Below are positions 51,258 through 59,731 of a stretch of DNA of 64,000 bases, piece after piece. Position 1 is the stretch's first letter. Each line of letters begins with the position of its first letter. Where the stretch lies: positions 1-64,000 of the forward strand of contig CAWCBG010000012.1 of the NCBI GenBank assembly GCA_963793845.1, read 5' to 3'. Below the pieces are notes generated by a model. It did no database searches. It worked only from the letters and a program-made list of their open reading frames with translations, and was not told where the DNA came from. Made by a program: the position numbers and the translations under genes. Source of the stretch: CAWCBG01 sp963793845. GTDB taxonomy: Bacteria; Acidobacteriota; Terriglobia; Terriglobales; Acidobacteriaceae.

Positions 51258-53356
51258 ACGCGATGATCGAGAATGTTGGCCGCCGCGGATTCCTGAAAAG
51301 CATGCTGTCTGCCGGAGCGCTGGTGTTGGCCGTGCGTTATGTTCCCGGCGTCAGCTTCGCCCAAACCGGCCCGGCTGCGAATCCTCTGGAGGACCTGCCG
51401 TTGCATCCGAGCGTGTATGTCGGGATTGGAACCGACGGCACCGTACATATCATTGCGCATCGCTCGGAGATGGGCACCAGCAGCCGCACATCGGTCCCCA
51501 TGATTCTGGCTGACGAGCTGGACGCCGACTGGACGCGGGTGAAGATCGAGCAGGCGATTGGCGATCCCAAATATGGATCGCAAGACACCGACGGATCGCA
51601 CTCGGTGCGCGATTTCTTCAATCCCATGCGCGAGGCCGGAGCGACCGCTCGCCTGATGCTGGTGCGCGCCGCGGCCGCGCAGTGGGGCGTCTCGCCCGAC
51701 GATTGCACCACCGACAATCACCAGGTGGTGCACGGTCCCAGCGGACGCAAGCTGGACTATGGCCAACTGGCCCCGGCTGCGGCCAAGCTCCCCGTGCCGC
51801 CGAAGAGCGAGCTCCATTTCAAGAAGCGGTCGCAGTGGCGCTATATCGGCAAGGGAGAAAATCCTTACGACCTGCGCGACTACTGCACCGGCGCAGCCGA
51901 CTTCGGCATCGACGCGAAGATGGATGGCATGGTGTATGCAGCTATCGCGCACCCGCCGGTTCTCGGCGGCACGGTAAAGAGTCTCGACGACGCTGGGGCG
52001 CGCGCAGTGAAAGGAGTCCAGCAGACCGTCACGATACCAACGTTCAAACCGCCCTGTGTCTTCCAGCCTTTAGGCGGTGTCGCCGTGATTGCCAACAACA
52101 CATGGGCGGCCTTCGAGGGACGCAAGCAATTGAAGATTGCCTGGGACAACGGCGCCAACGCGAGCTATAACTCCGACGAATTCAAGAAGGAGCTGCAAGC
52201 GACGGCGCGCAAGCCGGGCAAAGTCTGGCGTACCCAGGGCGATGTCGACGCTGTGTTCGCGAAGGGTGGCAAGATTCTCGAGGCGGATTATTACGTGCCG
52301 CACCTGGCGCACGCCTCCATGGAGCCACCCATGGCAGTGGCCGACGTCCAGGGCGACCGTGCGACGGTCTGGACCTGCACCCAGGATCCACAAACGGTGC
52401 AGGAGTCGATCGGCAAGCAACTTGGCATGCCCAAAGAGAACGTCATCTGCCATGTCACGCTGCTGGGCGGCGGATTTGGTCGCAAATCCAAGCCGGATAA
52501 TGCCGTCGAAGCCGCGGTCCTCTCGAAGAAACTCGGCAAGCCGGTGAAAGTCATATGGAGCCGCGAAGACGACATCCAGTTTGACTACTATCACACAGTG
52601 TCGGCGATGCACATGAAGGCGGCGGTCGACGCCAAGGGGATGCCGCAGGCATGGCTGCAGCGTGTGGTGTATCCGCCGATCGGCTCGACCTTCGTTGCAG
52701 GCGATCAATACGCGGGAGCAGGCGAGCTGCAGCAGGGATGGACCGACATTCCCTTCATGCTGCCGAATCTGCGAGTCGAGAACGGACCGGCCCCGGCGCA
52801 CGTCCGCATCGGATGGTTCCGCTCCGTCGCGAATATCTACCAGGCCTTCGCTATACAGACCTTCATGGACGAGCTGGCCACCAACGCCGGGCGCGATCAT
52901 TTTGAGTATTGGCTGGAAGTGCTGGGCCCGCCGCGCATCCTCGATCTGAAGAAAGAGGGCGTCGATTATCCAAACTATGGAGGTTCGACCGCCGAGTTTC
53001 CCTTCGATATCGGACGTCTGCGGCATGTCGCCGAGCTCGCGGCGGAGAAGGCGGGTTGGGGCAAAGAGAAGTCCGGCAATGGCGTGGGCTACGGTTTCGC
53101 CGCCCATCGCAGCTTCCTCACTTATGTTGCCTGCGTGGTGAAGGTCGAAGTGAACGGCGACGGCGAGATCTCCATCCCGCGCGTCGACTACGCCGTCGAT
53201 CTCGGAACGGTGGTGAATCCCGATCGCGTGCGATCGCAGTTCGAAGGGGCCGCCGTGTTTCGGGACCAGCCTGGCGCGCTTTGGCGAGATCACGGCGAAG
53301 AATGGCGTGATCGAGCAGTCGAACTTCAACGATTATCCGGTGTCACGCATCAATGA
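51254..53356 (+). CDS. Molybdopterin-binding hydroxylase subunit (IorB-like), 5' part, frameshifted
   Basis: The protein begins with a twin-arginine signal (NVGRRGFLKSMLSAGALVLAVRY) and carries two molybdopterin-binding regions (for example HRSEMGTSSRTSVPMILADELD and LLGGGFGRKSKPD). It resembles isoquinoline 1-oxidoreductase or aldehyde dehydrogenase beta subunits without an FAD subunit, exported folded with its cofactor. After VNPDRVRSQFEGAAVF the frame is lost: one extra T near 53259 (GTGTTTCGGG where GTGTTCGGG is expected). The true sequence continues at 53307-53537. The ATGA overlap with the small subunit gene shows coupling. Confidence 0.88.
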   Translation: MNAMIENVGRRGFLKSMLSAGALVLAVRYVPGVSFAQTGPAANPLEDLPLHPSVYVGIGTDGTVHIIAHRSEMGTSSRTSVPMILADELDADWTRVKIEQAIGDPKYGSQDTDGSHSVRDFFNPMREAGATARLMLVRAAAAQWGVSPDDCTTDNHQVVHGPSGRKLDYGQLAPAAAKLPVPPKSELHFKKRSQWRYIGKGENPYDLRDYCTGAADFGIDAKMDGMVYAAIAHPPVLGGTVKSLDDAGARAVKGVQQTVTIPTFKPPCVFQPLGGVAVIANNTWAAFEGRKQLKIAWDNGANASYNSDEFKKELQATARKPGKVWRTQGDVDAVFAKGGKILEADYYVPHLAHASMEPPMAVADVQGDRATVWTCTQDPQTVQESIGKQLGMPKENVICHVTLLGGGFGRKSKPDNAVEAAVLSKKLGKPVKVIWSREDDIQFDYYHTVSAMHMKAAVDAKGMPQAWLQRVVYPPIGSTFVAGDQYAGAGELQQGWTDIPFMLPNLRVENGPAPAHVRIGWFRSVANIYQAFAIQTFMDELATNAGRDHFEYWLEVLGPPRILDLKKEGVDYPNYGGSTAEFPFDIGRLRHVAELAAEKAGWGKEKSGNGVGYGFAAHRSFLTYVACVVKVEVNGDGEISIPRVDYAVDLGTVVNPDRVRSQFEGAAVFRDQPGALWRDHGEEWRDRAVELQRLSGVTHQ

Positions 53357-53537
53357 AGCGCCCTACCAGACGAATGTACATCTGGTGGACAGCGATGCGC
53401 CGCCGGCCGGCGTCGGAGAGCCGGGTGTGCCTCCCTTCGCTCCTGCCTTGTGCAATGCGATCTTCGCGGCCACCGGAAAGCGGGTGCGCGAGTTGCCCTT
53501 ATCGCGCATGGATTTCAGCAAGGCTGCCAAGAGTTAG
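53307..53537 (+). CDS. Molybdopterin-binding hydroxylase subunit, 3' part after frameshift
   Basis: This frame carries the conserved C-terminus (IEQSNFNDYPVSRINEAPYQTNVHLV...GVGEPGVPPFAPALCNAIFAATGKRVRELPL). It holds the family GEPGVPP motif with the catalytic Glu. It is not a separate gene; it belongs to the 51254 gene. Confidence 0.85.
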   Translation: MIEQSNFNDYPVSRINEAPYQTNVHLVDSDAPPAGVGEPGVPPFAPALCNAIFAATGKRVRELPLSRMDFSKAAKS

Positions 53538-53556
53538 CCGGCTCCGCTATCGAAAT

Positions 53557-53582
53557 AAGCCTCGCCTGGCCGCGAGGCTTTG
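53557..53582 (+). terminator. Rho-independent terminator
   Basis: AAGCCTCG (53557-53564) pairs with CGAGGCTT (53573-53580), followed by TGT. It is 19 bp after the hydroxylase operon stop. Confidence 0.7.
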
Positions 53583-53932
53583 TCTTCTGCGGCAACGCCG
53601 TTCAATAGCGAACACTATTCTCCCCGGCCCGTCCACCCGCGAACATTTTTACAGGACGAAAAAATTGCCTTCTGAAATATGTCCCGCAAAACTGCGGCTC
53701 GTCCATCGCCGTGCTTCCAATTCACACGCCGCTTAAAATATCCTGGGATGAAACTTCGTCATCCGGGTGTGTGCTGCGTCTTTTGCGGTGCAAGTCGCAA
53801 CGTGCCGGAGGCCACGCTCCGGCCCATTACGTCGACCAGCCCATTGCGTCCAAACCTCGTCGCGAACACAGATATGGTTTGTTGAAACTTTTGCCAATGC
53901 GCAACGTACAAGCGTGATGTAGAGGTGAGAGG

Positions 53933-53948
53933 GAGCGCGTGCGCGCTC
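53933..53948. other. GC hairpin upstream of leader A
   Basis: GAGCGCG-TG-CGCGCTC is a short strong dyad in the 621-bp gap 53538-54158. Apart from the terminator and leader RNA, that gap has no supported gene. It may end upstream transcription or belong to the leader. Confidence 0.4.
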
Positions 53949-53994
53949 GCCTAAGAATTCGACAAAAACAATACGGAGCTAAACAGAATGTTTC

Positions 53995-54135
53995 GCCAGC
54001 GGTTTGGCGGCCCAGGCGAGACAATCGGAAGGGAGGCTTGGACGGCATTCCCAGCGCTGTTTAGCCCCGGTGGATGATTGTATCCCTCGCGGCAGGAAAG
54101 GCAAGCAGAACCTGTCGTGCTGGGCCGCCAGAACC
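53995..54135 (+). ncRNA. Conserved structured leader A
   Basis: GGTTTGGCGGCCCAG (54001-54015) pairs with CTGGGCCGCCAGAACC (54120-54135) with one bulged base, closing a loop of about 104 nt. The ribosome binding site AAGGAG (54147-54152) follows. The same left arm and CTGGGCCGCC right arm recur before the paralogue at 54927. This suggests a cis-acting RNA in the 5' leader. Confidence 0.6.
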
Positions 54136-54158
54136 GCAGTCTGATTAAGGAGATGGAA

Positions 54159-54530
54159 ATGACTCGCATTCTGGCTCGTGTTGCCCTGGTCGCTTTTGCA
54201 TTCACCCTTTGCATCGGCGCGTTTGCTGCCGAAAAGACTCAAACCTTCACCCTCTATCATGACTCGCAACTGAATGGCGCGCAGCTCCCCGCAGGCGATT
54301 ACAAAGTGGTTTACGACACCGAGGGATCGAACGTGCAAGTAAAGTTCATGAAGGGCAAGAAAGAAGTGGCCAGCGCGACCGGCCAGGTGAAGGAGCTCGA
54401 TAAAAAGCCTGAATATAACCAGATCGTCCTCACCGGAGAAGGTAGCAAGCAGGCCATCAGTGAACTCGATTTCCACGGCTCAAAGACGGGAATCGTTTTC
54501 GACTCCTCTATGGCGAATGCCGGCAAATAG
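54159..54530 (+). CDS. Small secreted protein, paralogue A
   Basis: The ATG at 54159 is 6 bases after AAGGAG. The 123-residue product has a signal peptide (ILARVALVAFAFTLCIGAFAAE). Its beta-rich mature domain (TFTLYHDSQLNGAQLPAGDYKVVYDTEG, VKFMKGKKEVASATGQV, ISELDFHGSKTGIVF) is paralogous to the protein at 54927-55301. No enzymatic residues are evident. Families of such small secreted proteins are frequent in Acidobacteria but have no known function. Confidence 0.75.
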   Translation: MTRILARVALVAFAFTLCIGAFAAEKTQTFTLYHDSQLNGAQLPAGDYKVVYDTEGSNVQVKFMKGKKEVASATGQVKELDKKPEYNQIVLTGEGSKQAISELDFHGSKTGIVFDSSMANAGK

Positions 54531-54561
54531 GTTGCCTCATAGGGGAACTATATTTTGCAGA

Positions 54562-54596
54562 GTACAAAGGGAGCGTTGTGTGCGCTCCCGTTGTAC
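54562..54596 (+). terminator. Long hairpin after paralogue A
   Basis: GTACAA-A-GGGAGCG pairs with CGCTCCC-G-TTGTAC around a 7-nt loop (13 bp with one A/G mismatch). It lies 31 bp after the stop and has no T run. Confidence 0.6.
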
Positions 54597-54790
54597 GTTA
54601 GGCCATCTTAATGTGTGAGACCAACTCTTAGTGTTTCCGATGGCTTCTCTTGAAGTTAGCGCTAGACCATGCTGTCATGGCATTACCGTCTAGTTAATTG
54701 CAGCGACAATTTTTGAGCGTCAGCCCTAACCGTGAATCTCCATCGATAGGCACAGTATCAAACGTTATAGGTAATCTGGTTTACTGCTGT

Positions 54791-54881
54791 GCCAGCGGGT
54801 TTGGCGGCCCAGGCCGGCAGTAGACAGCTAACTTCCGAGCAATTCGACCACGCATCTGCAAGAGTGCAGCACTGGGCCGCC
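54791..54881 (+). ncRNA. Conserved structured leader B
   Basis: GGTTTGGCGGCCCAG (54798-54812) and CTGGGCCGCC (54872-54881) form a 10-bp stem enclosing about 59 nt. The left arm is identical to that of leader A, including a preceding GCCAGCG. A 14-bp direct repeat (54881-54894 and 54899-54912, containing GGAATTCC) follows before the ribosome binding site. Confidence 0.6.
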
Positions 54882-54926
54882 TCAACGGAATTCCGTCTCT
54901 CAACGGAATTCCTTATGGAGAGCTAA

Positions 54927-55301
54927 ATGAAACCTATTGTTGCTACAGTTGCCGCATTCCTTTTTGCCATGACGCTGTCCATCGGAGCTTCTGCTGAGAT
55001 GATCTCCAAGACCGTCACCGTTCCGAATACCGTTCAGGTGAACGGAAAGACATTGGTCAAAGGGAAGTACAAGGTGAAAGTCGACACCGCCCAGGCTAAT
55101 CCGCAGGTAGAGTTTCTGAAGGGCGGCAAGCAAGTTGTCACCGCTCCAGCGCAGATCAAGACGCTGACGTATAAGCCGTTTGACACCGAAGTGGAAATCA
55201 ACCATGCCACCAGCACTCCGGTCCTGGAAGAAATCATGTTCGGTGGAACGACGACGGGCGTGCGCTTTCTGAGCCAGAGTGCCAATGTTGGCGGTGAATA
55301 A
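54927..55301 (+). CDS. Small secreted protein, paralogue B
   Basis: The 124-residue product (GGAG 7 bases upstream) has a signal peptide (MKPIVATVAAFLFAMTLSIGASAE). Its beta-rich domain (VPNTVQVNGKTLVKGKYKVKVDTAQ, VEFLKGGKQVVTAPAQI, EEIMFGGTTTGVRF) aligns with paralogue A across its length at low identity. Shared gene architecture and leader suggest common regulation. Confidence 0.78.
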   Translation: MKPIVATVAAFLFAMTLSIGASAEMISKTVTVPNTVQVNGKTLVKGKYKVKVDTAQANPQVEFLKGGKQVVTAPAQIKTLTYKPFDTEVEINHATSTPVLEEIMFGGTTTGVRFLSQSANVGGE

Positions 55302-55330
55302 GCTAGCATCCTTGCTGCAGAGAAGCTTCA

Positions 55331-55365
55331 AAAAAGGAGGACGCCGGAAGGGCTCCTCTTTTTTT
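55331..55365 (+). terminator. Rho-independent terminator after paralogue B
   Basis: AAAAAGGAG pairs with CTCCTcTTTTT, followed by a run of seven T (55359-55365). It ends 64 bp after the stop codon. Confidence 0.8.
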
Positions 55366-56167
55366 GTTGCGCGATTACCTCACGCACCGCGAAGGGGAGC
55401 TTTCTCCCACCCATGTACACTGGTTCCGTCTATGGGATGAAAGGAAACCCTCTGGAGTGCTTTCACGCAGGTTGTTTCTCGCTGTGATGGGAGGAGCCAT
55501 GGTCGTTCCCGCCTTTTCCTGGAGCGACGCGGAAACTCCCGCCACGCTCGATCACATTTTGCTCGGTTGTAGCGATCTCGAACAGGGGATCGCCTTTGTC
55601 GAGGAACATACTGGTGTACGCGCAGCATTTGGTGGAGTGCATCCCGGCCGCGGCACCAGGAACGCTTTGCTGTCCCTCGGCACCCGGCGGTACCTGGAGA
55701 TCATTGCGCCCGACCCCCGGCAAAGCAGCGTGCCATTGAGCGGCCGGCTTGCTGCTCTCAAGACGTTGAGCACACCGCGGCTCATTGCATGGGCAGCGCA
55801 CGTGGAGGACATCGATGCGCTGGCGAGCCGCCTTCGCGCATCAGGCATGGCGGTTGAAGGACCATTTCCTGGCGCGCGTGCGCGACCCGACGGCCGCATG
55901 CTCAAGTGGAAGACACTCGAAGTCTCCGAGAATGCTGAAGAGTTGTTTCCGTTCTTCATCGAGTGGGCTTCCGACTCGATCCATCCGGCGGAGGACGCGC
56001 CCAAGGGATGTACGCTCGAAGCCTTTGGCGCGGAGACGCCGCAACCGGACAAGCTGGCAGCCACTTTCAAGCAGCTCGGAATTCAGGTGCCGGTTGCGAA
56101 GGGGCAGAAAGCCGAGCTTCGCGCCCGCATCGCCGGATTACATGGAAAGTGGGAGACGGCCTCGTGA
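55364..56167 (+). CDS. Glyoxalase-like (VOC superfamily) protein
   Basis: The protein has a glyoxalase-like domain: TLDHILLGCSDLEQGIAFVEEHTGVRAAFGGVHPGRGTRNALLSLGTRRYLEIIAPDP and a second half with PQPDKLAATFKQLG. The true start may be GTG 55457 or the ATG at 55490, because the first 31 residues overlap the upstream terminator. From 55457 it begins LSRRLFLAVMGGAMVVPAFSW, a possible Tat-type signal. The metal-binding His and Glu of VOC enzymes appear in LDHILL and YLEIIAP. The reaction is unknown. Confidence 0.75.
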   Translation: MLRDYLTHREGELSPTHVHWFRLWDERKPSGVLSRRLFLAVMGGAMVVPAFSWSDAETPATLDHILLGCSDLEQGIAFVEEHTGVRAAFGGVHPGRGTRNALLSLGTRRYLEIIAPDPRQSSVPLSGRLAALKTLSTPRLIAWAAHVEDIDALASRLRASGMAVEGPFPGARARPDGRMLKWKTLEVSENAEELFPFFIEWASDSIHPAEDAPKGCTLEAFGAETPQPDKLAATFKQLGIQVPVAKGQKAELRARIAGLHGKWETAS

Positions 56168-56208
56168 GAATGACTGCGCGTTCGGCTGAATATCCTCGCC
56201 GAGCGGCG

Positions 56209-56375
56209 ATTCCGACCGGAGCGTAAGCCCCGTCTTTCGTCATTCCGGCCGGAGCGCAAGCCCTCGCCTTTCGTCATTCCGACCTGGAGCGTAAGCCCAC
56301 GCCTTTCGTCATTCCGACCTGAGCGCAGACCCCCGCCTTTCGTCATTCCGACCGGAGCGCAGCGAAGTGGAGGAA
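56209..56375. repeat. Five-copy tandem array of the GTCATTCCGACC repeat end
   Basis: ATTCCGACC-GGAGCGTAAGCCC-type units begin at 56209, 56242, 56276, 56311 and 56345 (33-35 bp periods). The last leads into GGAGGAACCTGCTTT and an inverted end near 56430. The gap 56168-56466 has no gene. Confidence 0.85.
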
Positions 56376-56466
56376 CCTGCTTTCCTGTGCAGTGATGCAC
56401 TGCGGGCCGAAGCACGTTCCTCCAGGAATGACGGACCAAATTGAATCGTCAATGTCGTTACAGCGG

Positions 56467-57414
56467 TTACGCCGTGGCTTGCGCCAGCCGCGACGGCTCT
56501 TCCGTAAATCGCACCGACACCAGCTTCGACACGCCCGGCTCCTGCATGGTTACTCCATACATCGTGGGCGCGATCCCCATGGTCTTCTTGCTATGGGTGA
56601 TGATGATGAACTGAGTCTGCGAGCTCATCTCGCGAATCAGCTCGGTGAAGCGCCCGATGTTGGCTTCGTCCAGCGGCGCATCCACCTCGTCAAGAATGCA
56701 GAACGGACTTGGCTGATACTGGAAGATGCCCACCAGTAGCGCCAGCGCAGTCAGAGCCTTCTCGCCGCCGGACAGCAATAGCACGTTCTGCAGCTTCTTG
56801 CCGGGAGGCGATGCAACCACATCGATGCCGCTCTCCGCCGAGTTCTCCAGATCGGTAAGCCGCATGAACCCCTGGCCACCGCCGAAGAGCTTGCTGAAGG
56901 TGCGGGAGAAATTCTCGTTGATGATGCTAAAAGCCTCTTCAAACTTCTGCCGCGAGATGGTCTCGATTTCCCGGATGGTGTTCTGGGTGTTCTCGATCGA
57001 CTCCAGCAGGTCGCGCCGCTGCGTTTCCAGGAACTCGTGGCGCTCGGCAGTCTCCTTGTACTCCTCCAGTGCCATCATGTTCACTGGACCCATGTTGTCG
57101 AGCCGCGTGCGCATCTCGCGATAGTCGGCGTCCTCGGTCGCCAGCTCCTCGCCCACAACTCGGGGCAGGGAATCGTCGGCCATCAAATCGTCGCGCTGTT
57201 GGCTGAGCTCCTGGACGCAAGTCTCGGACAGATGCTGCGCGTCAGCCTGCACTCGCGCTTGTGCCGCTGACAGTTCGCCACGCAGATCACGCGCTGCGTC
57301 GAGCGCCAGCCGCGCCGTCTTCAGCGCTTCTTCCAATTCCGCCAGGCGATTGCGAACACCGAGCACTTCTTCCTGCAATTCGCGGTCGCGGGCTTCGGCG
57401 GACTTCACGCTCAA
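56467..57414 (-). CDS. smc: Chromosome segregation SMC, C-terminal part (frameshifted)
   Basis: This frame carries the end of the coiled coil (AEARDRELQEEVLGVRNRLAELEEAL...) and the C-terminal ATPase half. It contains GPVNMMALEEYKE, the signature NVLLLSGGEKALTALALLVGIF, Walker B PFCILDEVDAPLDEANIGRF and the D/H-loop FIIITHSKKTM. It joins the middle fragment by removal of one base near 57411-57414. Confidence 0.9.
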   Translation of the reverse strand: MSVKSAEARDRELQEEVLGVRNRLAELEEALKTARLALDAARDLRGELSAAQARVQADAQHLSETCVQELSQQRDDLMADDSLPRVVGEELATEDADYREMRTRLDNMGPVNMMALEEYKETAERHEFLETQRRDLLESIENTQNTIREIETISRQKFEEAFSIINENFSRTFSKLFGGGQGFMRLTDLENSAESGIDVVASPPGKKLQNVLLLSGGEKALTALALLVGIFQYQPSPFCILDEVDAPLDEANIGRFTELIREMSSQTQFIIITHSKKTMGIAPTMYGVTMQEPGVSKLVSVRFTEEPSRLAQATA

Positions 57415-59731
57415 CCGTCCAGGTCACAACCTGCTCGGCCAGACGAACGTTTTCAGCTTCACGCTGCTGCTTTTCAGCGGCCGCCGACTCGAGCTGTGCC
57501 CTCAGCTTCGCTACGCGCGCAGAAATCTCAGAGACCATCGCCTCAATGCGCTGCACGGTGACGACGGCGCCACGCCGCCGCTCTTCCAGCGTGGCCAGCT
57601 TGGCATGACTCTCGGTGGCCAGTTGCGCCGCCTCATCGCGACGCTGGCGAATTCCCTCCAGGCTGCTTTGCGCTGCCTGGGTTTCGGCTTCGAGCGAACG
57701 CTGCTGCTCTTCCTGGGCCGTGAGCTCGCCGCGCTGGACTGCGATGAACGTCTCGCGCTCGGCACGCTCTTCTGCCAGGCGGCGAAGCTCGAGGCTGAAG
57801 GTCTCCAGCCGTTGGCGCACCCTCTCCATCTCGCCATCGAGCTGGCGGAGCGTGTGGCCCGACGTCATCGCTTGCCGCTCGGCCTCCCGCTGTTCGCCTT
57901 CCATTCGTTGCAGCAGGCCGCTGAGTTCGCTGATCTCGCGGCTCAGCGCGGCCACCCGCATCTCTTCCTGCACCATCGCGTGTTCCACTTCGCCCATCTG
58001 CTTGAGCACGTCGCGCAGATCGCGTTTCATGGACAGCGGACCCTGGCTGCGCTGCTTCCCGCCGGTGACAGTCACGTTGTGGAAGCACTCACCCGACTGA
58101 GAAAGGAAAAAGGCGTCCGGATTTTGCAGCGCCAGCTCGCGTCCAACCGCGGGATCGGGCACGATGTACCCGTTGCCCAGCTTGGGCAGAATCACTTCCA
58201 GGGACTTGCCAAACCCGTCGAGCACGCGGATGCAATTCTTCAGCGGAAGCACACTGTCGCGCTGTGCTCCATGGTAGGTGGCCTCGTCCAGCGAGAAGGA
58301 GAACTTGGCCTGTGAGTCTTCCGGGTGTACCAGGAACGTCGCGCGCCCCTCAACATCGGTGCGCAGCAGGCGCAGACCCTCATCTGCCGCGTCCCACGAC
58401 TTCACCACGACGTAGTTCAATTCATCGCGCAGAAAATCGTCGACCACATGTTCGAAGCGGTCCTCGACCTCGACGAAGTCGGCCAGCACCCCGACCGGAG
58501 CATGGCCTCCCGTCATCGATCCCGATTGAAACAGCTTGCGCACCGATTCGGTCGAATAGCCGTGCTCGGTGATCACCGCTTCCAGCGAGCCTCGCTTGCC
58601 CATCAGGCCTGCGTACTCGCTGCGCAGCGTATCTAAATGACGCTTGGCCTCGACTTCTGAGGCGCGCCCGCTGTCGATCTTCTGGCGTGTTTCGGCAATC
58701 TGGGCCGACAGAGCCATGACACGTTGCGATGCCGATTCGAACTCCAGGCCCAGCTGTCCGCGCTCGCCGCCAAAGCTCTCCAACTGATGATTGCCGGCGT
58801 CGCTTTCGGTACGCAGCCGCTGCGACTCGCGATCGAGCGCGGCGATGCGCTCTTCCGCCTGAGTCATGCGATTGCGCACCGACGATGCTGACGACACCGC
58901 TTGCAGAATCGCAGCGCGCCGCTGCTCCTGCTCGCGCTCGACGTTCATGAGCGCCGCGGCTGCTGCTGAGGACTCCTGCTGGCACTGCTGCAACTCGCTT
59001 TGCGCGGCAGCCACATCGGCGTTGGCTGATTCCAACGTTGCGCGGTTGGCCTCCAGTTCGTCCTGCAATTTGGCTAGCTGCTCTTCCGTGTTGCCGATCT
59101 CCGCTTGCGCTCCGGCGGAGCGGGCGTCAAGCTCCGCGCACCGCTCTTCGTTCGTGCGGTGGCGCGCGGTGGCGCGATCGATTTCCATCGCCAGCATGCT
59201 GAGGCGCTCGCGATTCTCCTGCCCCTCGCGCTCGAGGGCGTAGCCGCGTTGCGTGCGCTCGCCGTGCTCGCCTTCCATCTGCTGCACCGCTTCGCCCTTG
59301 GCGTGCAATTCCTCGGTGACTTCGGCCAACTGCGCTTCCAGCGCGGCCGACTCCTCATCGAGTTGAGCGAACTTGCTGGCCAGCACCACGCGCAGCTTGG
59401 CGCGCATTTCGTCACGCAACTTGGCATAACGCTCGGCCTTGCTGGCCTGCCGCTTCAGCGAGTTCATCTGCCGCGTGACTTCGTCGAAGATGTCGTTGAT
59501 GCGTGCGAGGTTTTGCTTGGCGTCTTCCAGCCGCGCCTCGGCTAGCCGCTTGCGCGTTTTGAACTTGGTGATGCCCGCAGCTTCTTCGATGATGGCGCGG
59601 CGATCGGTCGGCTTGCTGCTGAGGATCTGCCCGATGCGTCCCTGCTCGATGATCGCGTAGGACTCGGGACCGAGCCCCGTGCCCATGAAGATGTCCTGAA
59701 TATCGCGCAGGCGGCAGAGCTTGCCGTTCAA
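57287..59731 (-). CDS. smc: Chromosome segregation SMC, middle part (frameshifted)
   Basis: It begins NGKLCRLRDIQDIFMGTGLGPESYAIIEQGRIGQILSSKPTDRRAIIEEAAGITKFKTRK, the SMC N-terminal head. It continues through the first coiled coil, the hinge (about 58170-58620, YSTESVRKLFQ...LADFVEVEDRFEHVVDDFL) and most of the return coil. The last 37 codons (after VVTWTVERE) are out of frame with the protein. It is flanked by fragments in other frames at both ends. Confidence 0.9.
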   Translation of the reverse strand: MNGKLCRLRDIQDIFMGTGLGPESYAIIEQGRIGQILSSKPTDRRAIIEEAAGITKFKTRKRLAEARLEDAKQNLARINDIFDEVTRQMNSLKRQASKAERYAKLRDEMRAKLRVVLASKFAQLDEESAALEAQLAEVTEELHAKGEAVQQMEGEHGERTQRGYALEREGQENRERLSMLAMEIDRATARHRTNEERCAELDARSAGAQAEIGNTEEQLAKLQDELEANRATLESANADVAAAQSELQQCQQESSAAAAALMNVEREQEQRRAAILQAVSSASSVRNRMTQAEERIAALDRESQRLRTESDAGNHQLESFGGERGQLGLEFESASQRVMALSAQIAETRQKIDSGRASEVEAKRHLDTLRSEYAGLMGKRGSLEAVITEHGYSTESVRKLFQSGSMTGGHAPVGVLADFVEVEDRFEHVVDDFLRDELNYVVVKSWDAADEGLRLLRTDVEGRATFLVHPEDSQAKFSFSLDEATYHGAQRDSVLPLKNCIRVLDGFGKSLEVILPKLGNGYIVPDPAVGRELALQNPDAFFLSQSGECFHNVTVTGGKQRSQGPLSMKRDLRDVLKQMGEVEHAMVQEEMRVAALSREISELSGLLQRMEGEQREAERQAMTSGHTLRQLDGEMERVRQRLETFSLELRRLAEERAERETFIAVQRGELTAQEEQQRSLEAETQAAQSSLEGIRQRRDEAAQLATESHAKLATLEERRRGAVVTVQRIEAMVSEISARVAKLRAQLESAAAEKQQREAENVRLAEQVVTWTVEREVRRSPRPRIAGRSARCSQSPGGIGRSAEDGAAGARRSA

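Noticed and set aside
53679..53917. Short open frames in the gap before leader A
   Set aside because: No ribosome binding sites or conserved features; composition looks non-coding.
56209..56375. Possible CRISPR array
   Set aside because: The units are degenerate, the period (33-35 bp) leaves no proper spacers, and the same sequence is a dispersed repeat elsewhere. No cas genes are present.
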